Source of the DNA: an uncultured Clostridia bacterium
GTDB taxonomy: Bacteria > Bacillota > Clostridia > UBA1381
Length of the DNA: 33,915 bases
NCBI GenBank assembly: GCA_910585795.1
Contig: CAJUFV010000242.1
Coordinates: forward strand, 1 to 33,915
Reading direction: 5' to 3'
A model generated the notes under the pieces. It ran no database searches and was not told the DNA's origin. It saw only the letters and a list, made by a program, of their open reading frames with translations. Below are positions 6,441 through 16,096 of this stretch, one piece after another (within the stretch, counting starts at the first letter, position 1; each line of letters starts with the position of its first letter). Made by a program: the position numbers and the translations under genes.

Positions 6441-9400
6441 ATGACAGATGAAACACAGCGCATTTTTAATCTGATGCAGACTTCAATGCAAGCGATTTCC
6501 GACAGTGATGTATGGAGATATTTTCTAAAAACTGCCGCGTGGCATTTCAAGTATTCGTTTAATGACCAAGTGCTTATATTTGCACAGAAATCAGAAGCGA
6601 CAGCTTGTGCCGGTATGGACGATTGGGTAAATAAAACACAAAGATGGGTAAAAAAGGACGCGTCCCCTATCGCACTTGTGCGTGAGAACGGAAATCAATA
6701 TTGCCTTGATTATGTATTTGACATTTCCGATACACAAAGCTATGGTAAGCGTGAAATAAATCTATGGCAGTATGATAAGCGTTATGAGGAAGCTGTTATA
6801 CAAACGCTTGAATGGTCTTTCGGCAAGTTAAAGGTTAAAACGTCAGATATTGACGCTATAATTTGTGTTGCCAACAATGCAGTCAATGACCGCAAGGACG
6901 ATTATTTACGCGACTTAAAATATGTAAAAGGCGACAGCTTTTTATCAGGACTTGACAATGTTAATATCGACTTACGTTTTCGGCAGACAGCCGCAGCATC
7001 AGCTGCATATATGATTATGCAGCGTATGGGATTACAGCCCGATAATATCTTTGACGAATACGATTTTCAATACATACGCGACTTTAATACGGTTGAAACA
7101 ATGAATATTCTCGGTAACGCCGTGAGTACGATTGCGGAGGGCGCATTAAGGGATATTGCAAAAACAATTCATTGCGAAAAAAGATTTGCAGAAAAAGAAA
7201 ACAGCGTATATAATAAAAATAACAAAGAAAAAAACAGTGTTCAAGAAGAAAGGACTGATGAAAATGACGGAAACAATAACATACACGAAAGTCGGAGATT
7301 ACAGGATACCCAATCTGACAGTACCGACAGAGGAATATCAGATAGGCAAATACGGAATGATGCGGAGGACATACCTGAAAGAACACCGTCCGAACCTGTA
7401 CTCAATACTGATAATGAAAGGCGAACTTCTGAAACATCTGGAGGAGATAGACAGGATAACAACACAGCAGGTACAGACGATAGTCGAACAGATGGCGAAA
7501 GCAGAGGGATTGACCGAGGAAATGAAATCGACAGACCCGTTATTATGGACGGGACTGATGAACAACTTTCTCCATTCAGCGGAGGAAATCGTGTTATCGG
7601 AAACGGTGTACAGTTAAGTATATTTGATATGGTACTCCCTACCGAGGAGGAACAAAAAGAATATATTATGAAAGCGGAGCAAGCAAGAAGCTCCGCTTTT
7701 TCTATGTCGCAGCAAATTGTTGACGAGGTTTTGACAACAGGCGGTAATGACGCGGATAGCGTTATAAAAATATGCGTTCAGTACAGTAAAAATAAATCGT
7801 CCGCAGAAAATATTGACTTTTTGAAAGATGAATACAGCACAGGCGGCAAAGGCTTTATCTTTGACGGTAATAAGGTATCTGTATGGTGGAACAGCGAGGG
7901 TATCCGTGTTGCTTACGGCGAACGCGCAAACGGACGCGGTGAACTCATATCGTGGGAACGCGCGGAAAAGCGTATCGGTGAACTGTTGGAACTTGGCAGA
8001 TTCGCGCCGCAGGAAACGCTTGACCAAATGAATGAATTTGAGCGTATGAGCGCAGCAAGAGATTTTTGGGAACTGCACAGAGATTTGAACGATGAAAAAT
8101 ATTCCGACCTTAATAGCGGCTTCAATGAGGAATGGTTTGACGGTGGTTTCCCCGACAGTCAGAAACGAATTGCCGAACTTATGAAAAGTCCTGAAAATTT
8201 AGCGGAGTTTGTGAAAATCACTGAAACCCTTGCTAATCGTTATGCCGCCAATCCCGACATTATGCGCTTCCGTTACTATTCGCCTGACAAGGTGCTTCCT
8301 AACTTAAAAGATTTACAGCTTCAACACAGAACTTTTACTGCAAACGAATATCAAAAAAATACTGCCGCGCCCTTTATAACAGAGGACGAGATTGACAAGC
8401 TGTTTATACGCGGAAGTGGTATGGACAAAGGCAAATGCCGAATTTATCTGTACTTCAAAGAGCATACTGACACAAAAGCGCGTATTGATTTTCTAAAAAA
8501 TGAATACGGTACAGGCGGTTATGCTGAAGGTATATTTGATGAATGGCACGACTCAAAAGGAATATCTTTCAGCCGGGGTGATATAACAGCGCCGTATGCA
8601 AAGGTTGATATTTCTTGGAGTATAGCGGCAAAGCGTATTGACAGACTTATAAAATCAGGCAGATACCTGACTGAACGCGAAATTGCCGAGGATATTCCAA
8701 AATATCAGGCGAAGCAAGAACAGGAACGAATACGCGGTGAACAAATAAAATTCCTTAATAATACAGAAAAGCTAACCCCACAGGAACGGCAGCAGACAAT
8801 ACCAAAACGGTTTGTATATTTTATCAATACGATTGATTATTCCGAGCAACGCAAACTCAGTCTGTTTGAAATGTCTGAAATAGACGAAGTATCGGAATTT
8901 AAGATTTTAGATTTAATCGTAAATGCCGATACAAGACAGCAGTTAATTGATGATTTGGAGTATATGCAATCATCAACAGGCGATGTTCACACGCGCAGTA
9001 ATGCGTATTGGCTTGCAAACGACCTTAAAGCCGCAAAGGTTATAACTTTTGCGCGCGTAGGAGATTTTTATGAGATTTACGGCTCGGAAGCCGAAGAAGC
9101 CGCAAAGGTTTTGAATATTGCTGTTACAGCAAAGACCGTAGACGGTGAGCAAATTCCAATGACAGGTTTTCCTGCCCATATATCTCAAAAATATGCTCAA
9201 ATCTTAAATGATAATGGGTATTTTGTCGGCTTCTCGGAGGATAATAAAAAGATAGAAAAGCAGTATGATATAGGGTACGGTATGCTCGGTAATGGTACTA
9301 CTGTTTGGAACAGGCTTGAAGAAGTAAATCACGATTATAAGACTATCGCACATATAAGCGTTGAGGGTGATGTCAAATATTATGAGGAATTACCCGAAGA

Positions 9401-12400
9401 TATAAAACAGGGTATTGAGAAGGTTGCGGCTGCCGACAAAGCAAAATATGAAGAACAACTTGCTGATAATAAATCTAAAATCACAGACGAGCCGCAGCAG
9501 GAACAGCAGGAGGACTATTCAAAATATATCGGTAAGGAAATCATTGCTGATGACCGTAAATTCATTGTTGAAAAAATCAGCAATTTTGGAGATGTCAGCT
9601 TGCGTGATGTTACATTCCAACAAAGCGTAGGTTTCCCCATATTCCGCGGAGAGAGTATTGAGTGGCTGAAAAGCATTATAGAGGAGCAGACTCAAGAACA
9701 GACGGAACTCCCACCGCCGAATATTCCGCAGCCAAAGCCTGTTCAAAATAAAGTCATATATCCTGAAATACTCGCGTCAGAGCGTCATAACTTTACTATC
9801 ACCGATAACGAACTTGGTTATGGTACGGCAAGTGAAAAATACAGAGCAAATGTAACCGCAATACGGACGCTCAAACAGGTTGAAGCGGAACACCGTCTTG
9901 CAACTCCTGAAGAACAAGAAACATTATCACGCTATGTCGGTTGGGGCGGTCTTGCAGATTGCTTTGAGGAAAAGCACGTCGGGTATAATGAATTAAAATC
10001 ATTACTCACTGATGATGAATACGAACAGGCGCGCGCAAGTGTGCTGACCTCGCACTATACCCCACCCGTAGTTATAAAGGCGATGTATAAGGCTATGGAA
10101 CGTATGGGATTTAAGCAGGGTAATATCTTAGAGCCTTCTTGCGGTATAGGTAACTTTATGGGACTTATGCCTGAAAACTTTTCAGACAGTAAAATTTACG
10201 GTATTGAGATAGACAGCATAACAGGCAGAATTGCACAGCAGCTTTATCAAAAAAATAGCGTAGCTATTCAAGGCTATGAGGACAGCACACTCCCCGACAG
10301 CTTCTTTGATGTTGCTATCGGTAATGTTCCGTTTGGTAATTATAAGGTCTTGGAAAAGAAATATGATAAGCATAATTTCTTAATCCACGACTTTTTCTTT
10401 GCAAAGACTTTGGATAAGGTCAGACCGGGCGGCATTGTTGCGTTTATCACGTCAAGCGGTACAATGGATAAGCAAAATTCAAAGGTAAGAAAGTACATAG
10501 CACAGCGCGCCGACCTCATAGGCGCAATACGCTTGCCGAATGACACCTTTAAGAAAAACGCGGGTACAGAGGTTACAGCGGATATTCTGTTCTTGCAGAA
10601 GCGCGACAGGATAACGGATATTGAGCCTGATTGGGTACACGTTGGACAGCACGAAACAGGACACCCGATAAATCAATATTTCCTTGACAATCCCGATATG
10701 GTACTCGGTGAATTGGTTGAGGAAAGCGGTCAGTACGGTATGCAGCTAAACTGCAAGCCATATGAAAGTATAACGCTGGAAGAAGCACTTGATTATGCTA
10801 TAAAAAACATTCACGCTGAAATTAAGGAATACACAATAGATGATATTGACGATATTTCAGCTAATGATACTGTATCAATCCCTGCCGACCCTGACGTTAA
10901 GAATTTCAGCTATACCATAGTTGACGGGGATATATATTTTCGTGAAAACAGCGTAATGAACAAGGTTGAGCTTAATGCTACCGCCGAAAATCGCGTTAAG
11001 GGTATGATTGAAATTCGAGATTGCGTCCGTGATTTAATTGAATATCAGACAAAGGACTTTCCCGATTATGAAATTCAGAAACAGCAGTATAAGCTGAATA
11101 CCTTGTATGATAATTTCACCAAAAAATACGGACTTATCAATTCGCGCGGCAATAACAGCGCGTTTTCGTCCGACAGCAGCTATTTTTTGCTATGCTCGCT
11201 GGAAGAGTTGGACGATGACGGGAACTTAAAACGCAAGGCGGATATGTTCACAAAGCGTACAATCGGCGCAAAAAAGGAAATAACCCACGTTGATACCGCA
11301 AGCGAAGCGTTGGCGGTGTCCATAGGTGAAAAAGCAAAGATTGATATGGAGTTTATGCAGTCGCTTACAGGCAAAACCGAACAGGAATTGTTTGCGGACT
11401 TAAACGGCGTAATATTTCTAAACCCTGAACACACATATGAAAATGACGGACGTGAAAAATACTTGCCTGCTGATGAATACTTATCGGGTAATGTCCGTAA
11501 AAAGTTAGAGCTTGCAAAGCGAAGTGCAGAACTATATCCCGATGATTATTCGGTGAATGTTGAAGCCTTGGCTCAGATACAGCCCAAAGACCTCAGCGCA
11601 AGCGAAATCACAGTAAGGCTCGGCACTACTTGGATACCCGCCGAATACTTTAAGCAGTTTACTTTTGAATTGCTTGATTCATCACCGTATGCGAGAAGCA
11701 ATATTGATATTCAGTATTCAAAGCTGACAGGCGTTTGGAATGTATCGAGTAAAAGCAGCGATAAGGGAAATATAAAGGTAAATAAAACATACGGCACTCA
11801 CCGCGCCAATGCCTTGAAAATCATTGAGGACACTCTAAACCTTAGAGATGTCCGCATTTTTGATTACAAGGAAAATGAGGAGGGTAAACGTATTGCTGTA
11901 CTAAATTCAAAGGAAACGACAATAGCACAGCAGAAGCAGGAGGCTATAAAAGCCGCGTTTGATAATTGGATATGGAAAGACCCCGAAAGACGAAATACAC
12001 TTGTTAAAATGTATAACGAGAAATTTAATAATATCCGTACACGCGAATATGACGGAAGCCATATCACATTCAGCGGTATGAACCCCGAAATACAATTACG
12101 TCAGCATCAGAAAAATGCAGTGGCGCGTATTATGTACGGCGGCAATTCCCTTTTGGGACACGTCGTAGGCGCGGGCAAGACTTGGACAATGGCAGCCGCG
12201 GCAATGGAAAGTAAACGCTTGGGACTTTGCAATAAACCGCTTTTTGTCGTGCCTAATCATCTTACGGAGCAATGGGCGAGCGAATTTTTACAGCTTTACC
12301 CTGCCGCAAATATTCTTGTTACTACCAAAAAAGACTTTGAGATGAAAAACCGTAAGAAGTTTTGCGGCAGAATTGCGACAGGCGATTATGACGCTATCAT

Positions 12401-14555
12401 AATCGGGCATAGTCAGTTTGAGAAAATTCCTATGTCGGTGGCAAGGCAAAAGCAGATACTTAATCAGCAGCTACACGTGATTATGGACGGTATCGAAGAA
12501 GCAAAGAGGCACAATGCGGAACGATTTTCTGTTAAGCAGATGGAACGCACAAAGAAAAGTATTAAGGCAAAGATTGATAAGCTCAATAATCAAGACCGCA
12601 AGGACGATGTTGTTACCTTTGAGGAATTGGGCGTTGACCGTATGTTTGTAGATGAAGCACATAATTACAAGAATTTATTTCTTGTAACGAAAATGCGTAA
12701 TGTAGGCGGCATAGCGCAGACGGACGCGCAGAAGTCAAGCGATATGTTTATGAAATGCCGATACCTTGACGAACTCACAGGCAATAAAGGCAATATCTTT
12801 GCCACAGGTACGCCTATAAGCAATTCAATGGTTGAACTCTATACAATGCAGAGGTATTTACAGTACGATATGCTCAAAGAACACGACTTGGAACACTTTG
12901 ACGCGTGGGCGTCCACATACGGTGAAACGGTTACCGCTATTGAGCTTGCGCCGGAGGGTACGGGATACAGGGCAAAGACACGGTTTGCAAAGTTTTTTAA
13001 CATTCCCGAACTGATGAATATGTTTCGCGAAGTCGCGGATATTCAGACCGCCGATATGCTAAACCTGCCCGTACCGAAAGCGGAGTATCATAATATAGCG
13101 GTCGAGCCTACCGAAATGCAAAGAGAGATGGTAGCCGCACTTGGCGAACGCGCGGAAGATGTGCGTAAAAACAATGTTGACCCTACTGTTGATAATATGC
13201 TCAAAATTACAAATGACGGACGCAAGCTGGCGCTCGACCAAAGGCTTATGAACGATATGCTCCCCGATGAGGACGGTACAAAGGTTTCGACTTGCGCGGA
13301 TAACATATTTGATATATGGCAGAAAATATCTGATTTCAAAGGAACGCAGCTTGTATTTTGCGACAGCTCCACACCTAAAAAGGACGGTATTTTTAATGTG
13401 TATGACGATATTCGGCAAAAGCTGATTGATAAGGGAGTCCCCGAAAGCGATATTGAATACATACATAACGCTGATACCGATGTACGCAAAAAGGAATTGT
13501 TTGCAAAGGTACGAAGCGGTGATGTCCGTATCCTGCTCGGCTCAACACAGAAAATGGGCGCAGGCACTAATGTTCAGACGCTTTTGTATGCGTCGCACGA
13601 CCTTGATTGTCCGTGGCGACCTTCGGACTTGGAGCAACGCGCCGGACGTATCATACGTCAGGGAAATACAAACGACACCGTACATATCTACCGCTATGTT
13701 ACCAAAGACACCTTTGACAGTTACAGCTATCAGCTTGTCGAGAATAAGCAGAAATTCATATCGCAGATAATGACCTCGAAATCACCCGTCAGAAGTGCAG
13801 AGGATATTGACGAAACTGCACTGTCCTATGCCGAAATAAAGGCGCTTGCAACGGGCAATCCGCATATCAAGGAGAAGATGGAGCTTGATACTGAAATATC
13901 AAAATTGAAGCTGTTGCGGTCAAGCTTTATGAGTGAGATATATGACCTTGAGGATAAAGTAACAAAATTTTATCCGCAGAAAATACAACAACTTACAGAG
14001 AAGATTGCAGGCGCGGAAAAGGATATTGAGGTAGTCAATCAAAATCCGAAGCCGGAGGACGGTTTTAATACTATGACGCTTGACGGACTTGGTTATTATG
14101 AAAAGGACAAGGCAGGCGCGGCGCTTATCGAACGCTGCAAGACTATGACATCTACCGACCCTGTTGTTATAGGTGAATACAGAGGCTTTACAATGATTTT
14201 GTCTTTTGATTCCTTGTATAAGAAGCATAGGCTGACACTTCAAAATTCAAGGTCATATACAATAGACCTCGGTACTGATGTGTTCGGTAATATTCAGCGT
14301 ATTGATAACGCGCTTGCGTATATCCCGAAGTTAAAGGAAGAATGTGAGCAAAAGCTGACGGAAACAAAAAAGCAGTTTGAGATTGCAAAGGTTGAGAGTA
14401 AAAAGGAATTTCCGCGTGAAGCAGAACTTACCGAGAAAATGGAACGTGTTGCAGCGCTTGACGCACTCCTTAATATCGACAAGAAGCATAGCGAGGTTTT
14501 GGATATACCTGATGAAACACCTCAACAAGAGCGTTCGTATGCTATGGAACGATAA
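6441..14555 (+). CDS. Polyvalent ArdC-like/N6-methylase/SNF2-helicase protein
   Basis: This is the giant protein typical of Tn1549/CTn elements (2704 residues), thought to enter recipients or protect and remodel element DNA. In order: an ArdC-like N-terminus (about 1-240; YSFNDQVLIFAQ, then WVKKDASPIAL); a disordered linker (about 250-395) rich in Asp, Asn, Arg and Ser that overprints tnpV; two copies of an unnamed domain (about 440-530 and 665-750; IDFLKDEYSTGG and IDFLKNEYGTGG). Then a MutS-domain-I-like module (about 865-935; RVGDFYEIYG), a YVGWGG segment near 1170, an adenine methylase (EPSCGIGNF near 1230, NVPFG near 1294) and an SNF2-type helicase (GHVVGAGKTW near 1905, VDEAHN near 2070, QRAGRIIRQG near 2415), ending in coiled coil. 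AAGGAGGTG precedes the ATG. All catalytic motifs look intact. Confidence 0.9.
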   Translation: MTDETQRIFNLMQTSMQAISDSDVWRYFLKTAAWHFKYSFNDQVLIFAQKSEATACAGMDDWVNKTQRWVKKDASPIALVRENGNQYCLDYVFDISDTQSYGKREINLWQYDKRYEEAVIQTLEWSFGKLKVKTSDIDAIICVANNAVNDRKDDYLRDLKYVKGDSFLSGLDNVNIDLRFRQTAAASAAYMIMQRMGLQPDNIFDEYDFQYIRDFNTVETMNILGNAVSTIAEGALRDIAKTIHCEKRFAEKENSVYNKNNKEKNSVQEERTDENDGNNNIHESRRLQDTQSDSTDRGISDRQIRNDAEDIPERTPSEPVLNTDNERRTSETSGGDRQDNNTAGTDDSRTDGESRGIDRGNEIDRPVIMDGTDEQLSPFSGGNRVIGNGVQLSIFDMVLPTEEEQKEYIMKAEQARSSAFSMSQQIVDEVLTTGGNDADSVIKICVQYSKNKSSAENIDFLKDEYSTGGKGFIFDGNKVSVWWNSEGIRVAYGERANGRGELISWERAEKRIGELLELGRFAPQETLDQMNEFERMSAARDFWELHRDLNDEKYSDLNSGFNEEWFDGGFPDSQKRIAELMKSPENLAEFVKITETLANRYAANPDIMRFRYYSPDKVLPNLKDLQLQHRTFTANEYQKNTAAPFITEDEIDKLFIRGSGMDKGKCRIYLYFKEHTDTKARIDFLKNEYGTGGYAEGIFDEWHDSKGISFSRGDITAPYAKVDISWSIAAKRIDRLIKSGRYLTEREIAEDIPKYQAKQEQERIRGEQIKFLNNTEKLTPQERQQTIPKRFVYFINTIDYSEQRKLSLFEMSEIDEVSEFKILDLIVNADTRQQLIDDLEYMQSSTGDVHTRSNAYWLANDLKAAKVITFARVGDFYEIYGSEAEEAAKVLNIAVTAKTVDGEQIPMTGFPAHISQKYAQILNDNGYFVGFSEDNKKIEKQYDIGYGMLGNGTTVWNRLEEVNHDYKTIAHISVEGDVKYYEELPEDIKQGIEKVAAADKAKYEEQLADNKSKITDEPQQEQQEDYSKYIGKEIIADDRKFIVEKISNFGDVSLRDVTFQQSVGFPIFRGESIEWLKSIIEEQTQEQTELPPPNIPQPKPVQNKVIYPEILASERHNFTITDNELGYGTASEKYRANVTAIRTLKQVEAEHRLATPEEQETLSRYVGWGGLADCFEEKHVGYNELKSLLTDDEYEQARASVLTSHYTPPVVIKAMYKAMERMGFKQGNILEPSCGIGNFMGLMPENFSDSKIYGIEIDSITGRIAQQLYQKNSVAIQGYEDSTLPDSFFDVAIGNVPFGNYKVLEKKYDKHNFLIHDFFFAKTLDKVRPGGIVAFITSSGTMDKQNSKVRKYIAQRADLIGAIRLPNDTFKKNAGTEVTADILFLQKRDRITDIEPDWVHVGQHETGHPINQYFLDNPDMVLGELVEESGQYGMQLNCKPYESITLEEALDYAIKNIHAEIKEYTIDDIDDISANDTVSIPADPDVKNFSYTIVDGDIYFRENSVMNKVELNATAENRVKGMIEIRDCVRDLIEYQTKDFPDYEIQKQQYKLNTLYDNFTKKYGLINSRGNNSAFSSDSSYFLLCSLEELDDDGNLKRKADMFTKRTIGAKKEITHVDTASEALAVSIGEKAKIDMEFMQSLTGKTEQELFADLNGVIFLNPEHTYENDGREKYLPADEYLSGNVRKKLELAKRSAELYPDDYSVNVEALAQIQPKDLSASEITVRLGTTWIPAEYFKQFTFELLDSSPYARSNIDIQYSKLTGVWNVSSKSSDKGNIKVNKTYGTHRANALKIIEDTLNLRDVRIFDYKENEEGKRIAVLNSKETTIAQQKQEAIKAAFDNWIWKDPERRNTLVKMYNEKFNNIRTREYDGSHITFSGMNPEIQLRQHQKNAVARIMYGGNSLLGHVVGAGKTWTMAAAAMESKRLGLCNKPLFVVPNHLTEQWASEFLQLYPAANILVTTKKDFEMKNRKKFCGRIATGDYDAIIIGHSQFEKIPMSVARQKQILNQQLHVIMDGIEEAKRHNAERFSVKQMERTKKSIKAKIDKLNNQDRKDDVVTFEELGVDRMFVDEAHNYKNLFLVTKMRNVGGIAQTDAQKSSDMFMKCRYLDELTGNKGNIFATGTPISNSMVELYTMQRYLQYDMLKEHDLEHFDAWASTYGETVTAIELAPEGTGYRAKTRFAKFFNIPELMNMFREVADIQTADMLNLPVPKAEYHNIAVEPTEMQREMVAALGERAEDVRKNNVDPTVDNMLKITNDGRKLALDQRLMNDMLPDEDGTKVSTCADNIFDIWQKISDFKGTQLVFCDSSTPKKDGIFNVYDDIRQKLIDKGVPESDIEYIHNADTDVRKKELFAKVRSGDVRILLGSTQKMGAGTNVQTLLYASHDLDCPWRPSDLEQRAGRIIRQGNTNDTVHIYRYVTKDTFDSYSYQLVENKQKFISQIMTSKSPVRSAEDIDETALSYAEIKALATGNPHIKEKMELDTEISKLKLLRSSFMSEIYDLEDKVTKFYPQKIQQLTEKIAGAEKDIEVVNQNPKPEDGFNTMTLDGLGYYEKDKAGAALIERCKTMTSTDPVVIGEYRGFTMILSFDSLYKKHRLTLQNSRSYTIDLGTDVFGNIQRIDNALAYIPKLKEECEQKLTETKKQFEIAKVESKKEFPREAELTEKMERVAALDALLNIDKKHSEVLDIPDETPQQERSYAMER
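7264..7617 (+). CDS. tnpV: TnpV-like protein overprinted inside the helicase gene
   Basis: A complete 117-residue frame, +1 relative to the helicase gene, matches the TnpV family along its length: TETITYTKVGDYRIPNL, then YQIGKYGMMRRTYLKEHRP, a central LLKHLEEID helix, QTIVEQMAKAEGLTEEMKS, and MNNFLHSAEEIVLSE. TnpV is a small protein of unknown role in transposons of Clostridia. ATG 7264 has AAAGGA nine bases upstream; ATG 7258 is also possible. The host protein's linker, read in its own frame, is low-complexity and Asp/Arg/Asn-rich, as expected if it is dragged along by the other frame. The coding homology is clear to me; whether the frame is translated is not shown by sequence alone. Confidence 0.75.
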   Translation: MTETITYTKVGDYRIPNLTVPTEEYQIGKYGMMRRTYLKEHRPNLYSILIMKGELLKHLEEIDRITTQQVQTIVEQMAKAEGLTEEMKSTDPLLWTGLMNNFLHSAEEIVLSETVYS

Positions 14556-14568
14556 CGGAGGTGGTTAG

Positions 14569-15138
14569 ATGAAATTCAAATGTATTTATGCCGACCCGCC
14601 GTGGAATTTCAAGACATATTCAGATAAAGGTCAAGGCAGAAGCGCGGAACGCTACTACAATACTATGAGCAAGGAGGATATATTTTCCCTGCCCGTTGCC
14701 GATATTGCAGATGACGACTGTATTCTGTTTTTATGGGTAACATTCCCTTGTCTGCTTGACGGATTGGAAACCGTCAGGCGTTGGGGATTTAAGTATAAGA
14801 CACTCGGCTTTTGTTGGATAAAACGGTGCAAGAAGCAAACCGACAAGCTGTTTTGGGGATTGGGATATTGGACGCGGGCAAACCCTGAAATATGTATTAT
14901 AGCCACAAAAGGCAGACCGAAACGCATATCCAAAAGCATACACAGCGTTGTCGATACACCGATAGAGCAGCATAGCAAAAAGCCCGATATTATACGAGAG
15001 CGCATTGAGCATCTTATGGGAGATGTACCGCGAATTGAATTATTTGCGAGAAAGCAAAGCGACGGTTGGGTTTGCGTCGGAAATGAAATAGACGGTACAG
15101 ATATTCGCGACAGCCTGAAACGGATAGCTAAATTATGA
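14569..15138 (+). CDS. MT-A70-family adenine methyltransferase
   Basis: A 189-residue N6-adenine methyltransferase. The catalytic YADPPWNF is at residues 6-13 with the S-adenosylmethionine site built from the following segments; FLWVTFPCLLDGL, LGFCWIKR and RANPEICIIATKGRPKR are typical, and the C-terminal HSKKPDIIRERIEHLMGD binds the target. It is of the short form found on phages and plasmids. It probably methylates element DNA against restriction; no endonuclease partner is near. The start has CGGAGGTGG upstream and follows the helicase by 13 bases, so it is in that operon. The DPPW motif is complete. Confidence 0.92.
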   Translation: MKFKCIYADPPWNFKTYSDKGQGRSAERYYNTMSKEDIFSLPVADIADDDCILFLWVTFPCLLDGLETVRRWGFKYKTLGFCWIKRCKKQTDKLFWGLGYWTRANPEICIIATKGRPKRISKSIHSVVDTPIEQHSKKPDIIRERIEHLMGDVPRIELFARKQSDGWVCVGNEIDGTDIRDSLKRIAKL

Positions 15139-15149
15139 GTATTTCTGTA

Positions 15150-15178
15150 TTGAAAAAAAGGCAATAATATGATATAAT
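15150..15178 (+). promoter_or_regulatory. Promoter of fic
   Basis: TTGAAA (15150-15155) and TATAAT (15173-15178) with 17 bases between: a near-consensus sigma-A promoter just past the MT-A70 stop. It gives the fic gene a strong promoter of its own. Confidence 0.85.
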
Positions 15179-15233
15179 TAACACATAATGTTACAGGAGT
15201 TTATACCTTTATTCAATGGGAAAGGATTATGAT

Positions 15234-15992
15234 ATGCAGAATTTATTAAAGCGTATTGATGAATATAAAAAACTGATAGACACCAAACGCCCGTTAAAGC
15301 CGGAGGAAGTCAAAGAGCTTGACGATTATTTTCGTATAGGCACGACATATTCCTCAAACGCGATTGAGGGTAATACACTTACAATTACAGAAACAAAGGT
15401 ATTGCTTGAGGACGGAATAACTGTCGGCGGCAAACCGATAAAAGACTGTTATGAGGCAACAGGACACGCAAAAGCGTATGATTATATGCTTAAAATCGCA
15501 AGAAGCGACAACTTTTCATTCAGTGAGGAAATGATAAAAGAATTACATCGCTTATTTTATTTGAATATAGGCGTAGATGATGCAGGACAATATCGTAAAC
15601 ATCAAGTGTTTATAACCGGAACGGAATATATACCGCCTGCACAGGAGGAAGTACCTCATCTTATGACGGAGCTTATAACGGAATTAAACAATAAGTCAAA
15701 CGAATTACACCCTGTTATGCTTGCAGCATATGCACACAGACGATTGGTTGATATTCACCCGTTCACAGACGGAAATGGAAGATGTGCAAGACTTTTGATG
15801 AATTTAATTCTTGTAAATAAAGGCTATCAGATTATTACAATCCCGCCCATATTGCGTAATGAATATATATCATCACTTCGTACAGCGCAGAGAGAAAAAA
15901 ATCCGAGCGACAGAGATTTTAATATGCTGATAGCAAATTGTGAATTGGAGTCGCAAAAGGATATTTGCAGAATGTTCCATATAAAACTGTAA
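15234..15992 (+). CDS. Fic-domain protein (probable AMP transferase)
   Basis: A 252-residue Fic protein. The active-site loop HPFTDGNGRCARL matches H-x-F-x-D-G-N-G-R-x-x-R, with all catalytic residues kept. Near the N-terminus SSNAIEGNTL fits the S/T-x-x-x-E-G/N inhibitory helix, whose glutamate blocks ATP in class II Fic proteins, so it carries its own antitoxin. Fic enzymes transfer AMP or other nucleotide parts onto Ser, Thr or Tyr of target proteins; the target is unknown. ATG 15234 with AAAGGA seven bases upstream is preferred to ATG 15216, whose nearest GGAG lies too far away. With a promoter before it and a terminator after, it is a cargo cassette between operons. Confidence 0.9.
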   Translation: MQNLLKRIDEYKKLIDTKRPLKPEEVKELDDYFRIGTTYSSNAIEGNTLTITETKVLLEDGITVGGKPIKDCYEATGHAKAYDYMLKIARSDNFSFSEEMIKELHRLFYLNIGVDDAGQYRKHQVFITGTEYIPPAQEEVPHLMTELITELNNKSNELHPVMLAAYAHRRLVDIHPFTDGNGRCARLLMNLILVNKGYQIITIPPILRNEYISSLRTAQREKNPSDRDFNMLIANCELESQKDICRMFHIKL

Positions 15993-16035
15993 AACAAAGA
16001 TATGGATATAAGCAGATAAAATTAAATAACAATGC

Positions 16036-16070
16036 AAAGCCTGTCGATTAGATAATCGGCAGGCTTTTTC
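16036..16070 (+). terminator. Terminator after fic
   Basis: AAGCCTGTCGATTA pairs with TAATCGGCAGGCTT (one T-G pair) and is followed by five Ts. A strong intrinsic terminator 44 bases past the fic stop. Confidence 0.9.
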
Positions 16071-16096
16071 TATACAAAAATTTATGGAGGTGTGGA

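Noticed and set aside
13088..13567. Minus-strand frame of 159 codons within the helicase gene
   Set aside because: No ribosome site or known motif, and opposite to strongly conserved helicase motifs; unlike the tnpV frame it resembles no family.
14655..15164. Minus-strand frame of 169 codons opposite the MT-A70 gene
   Set aside because: It covers the conserved methylase gene and has no recognisable domain or start site.
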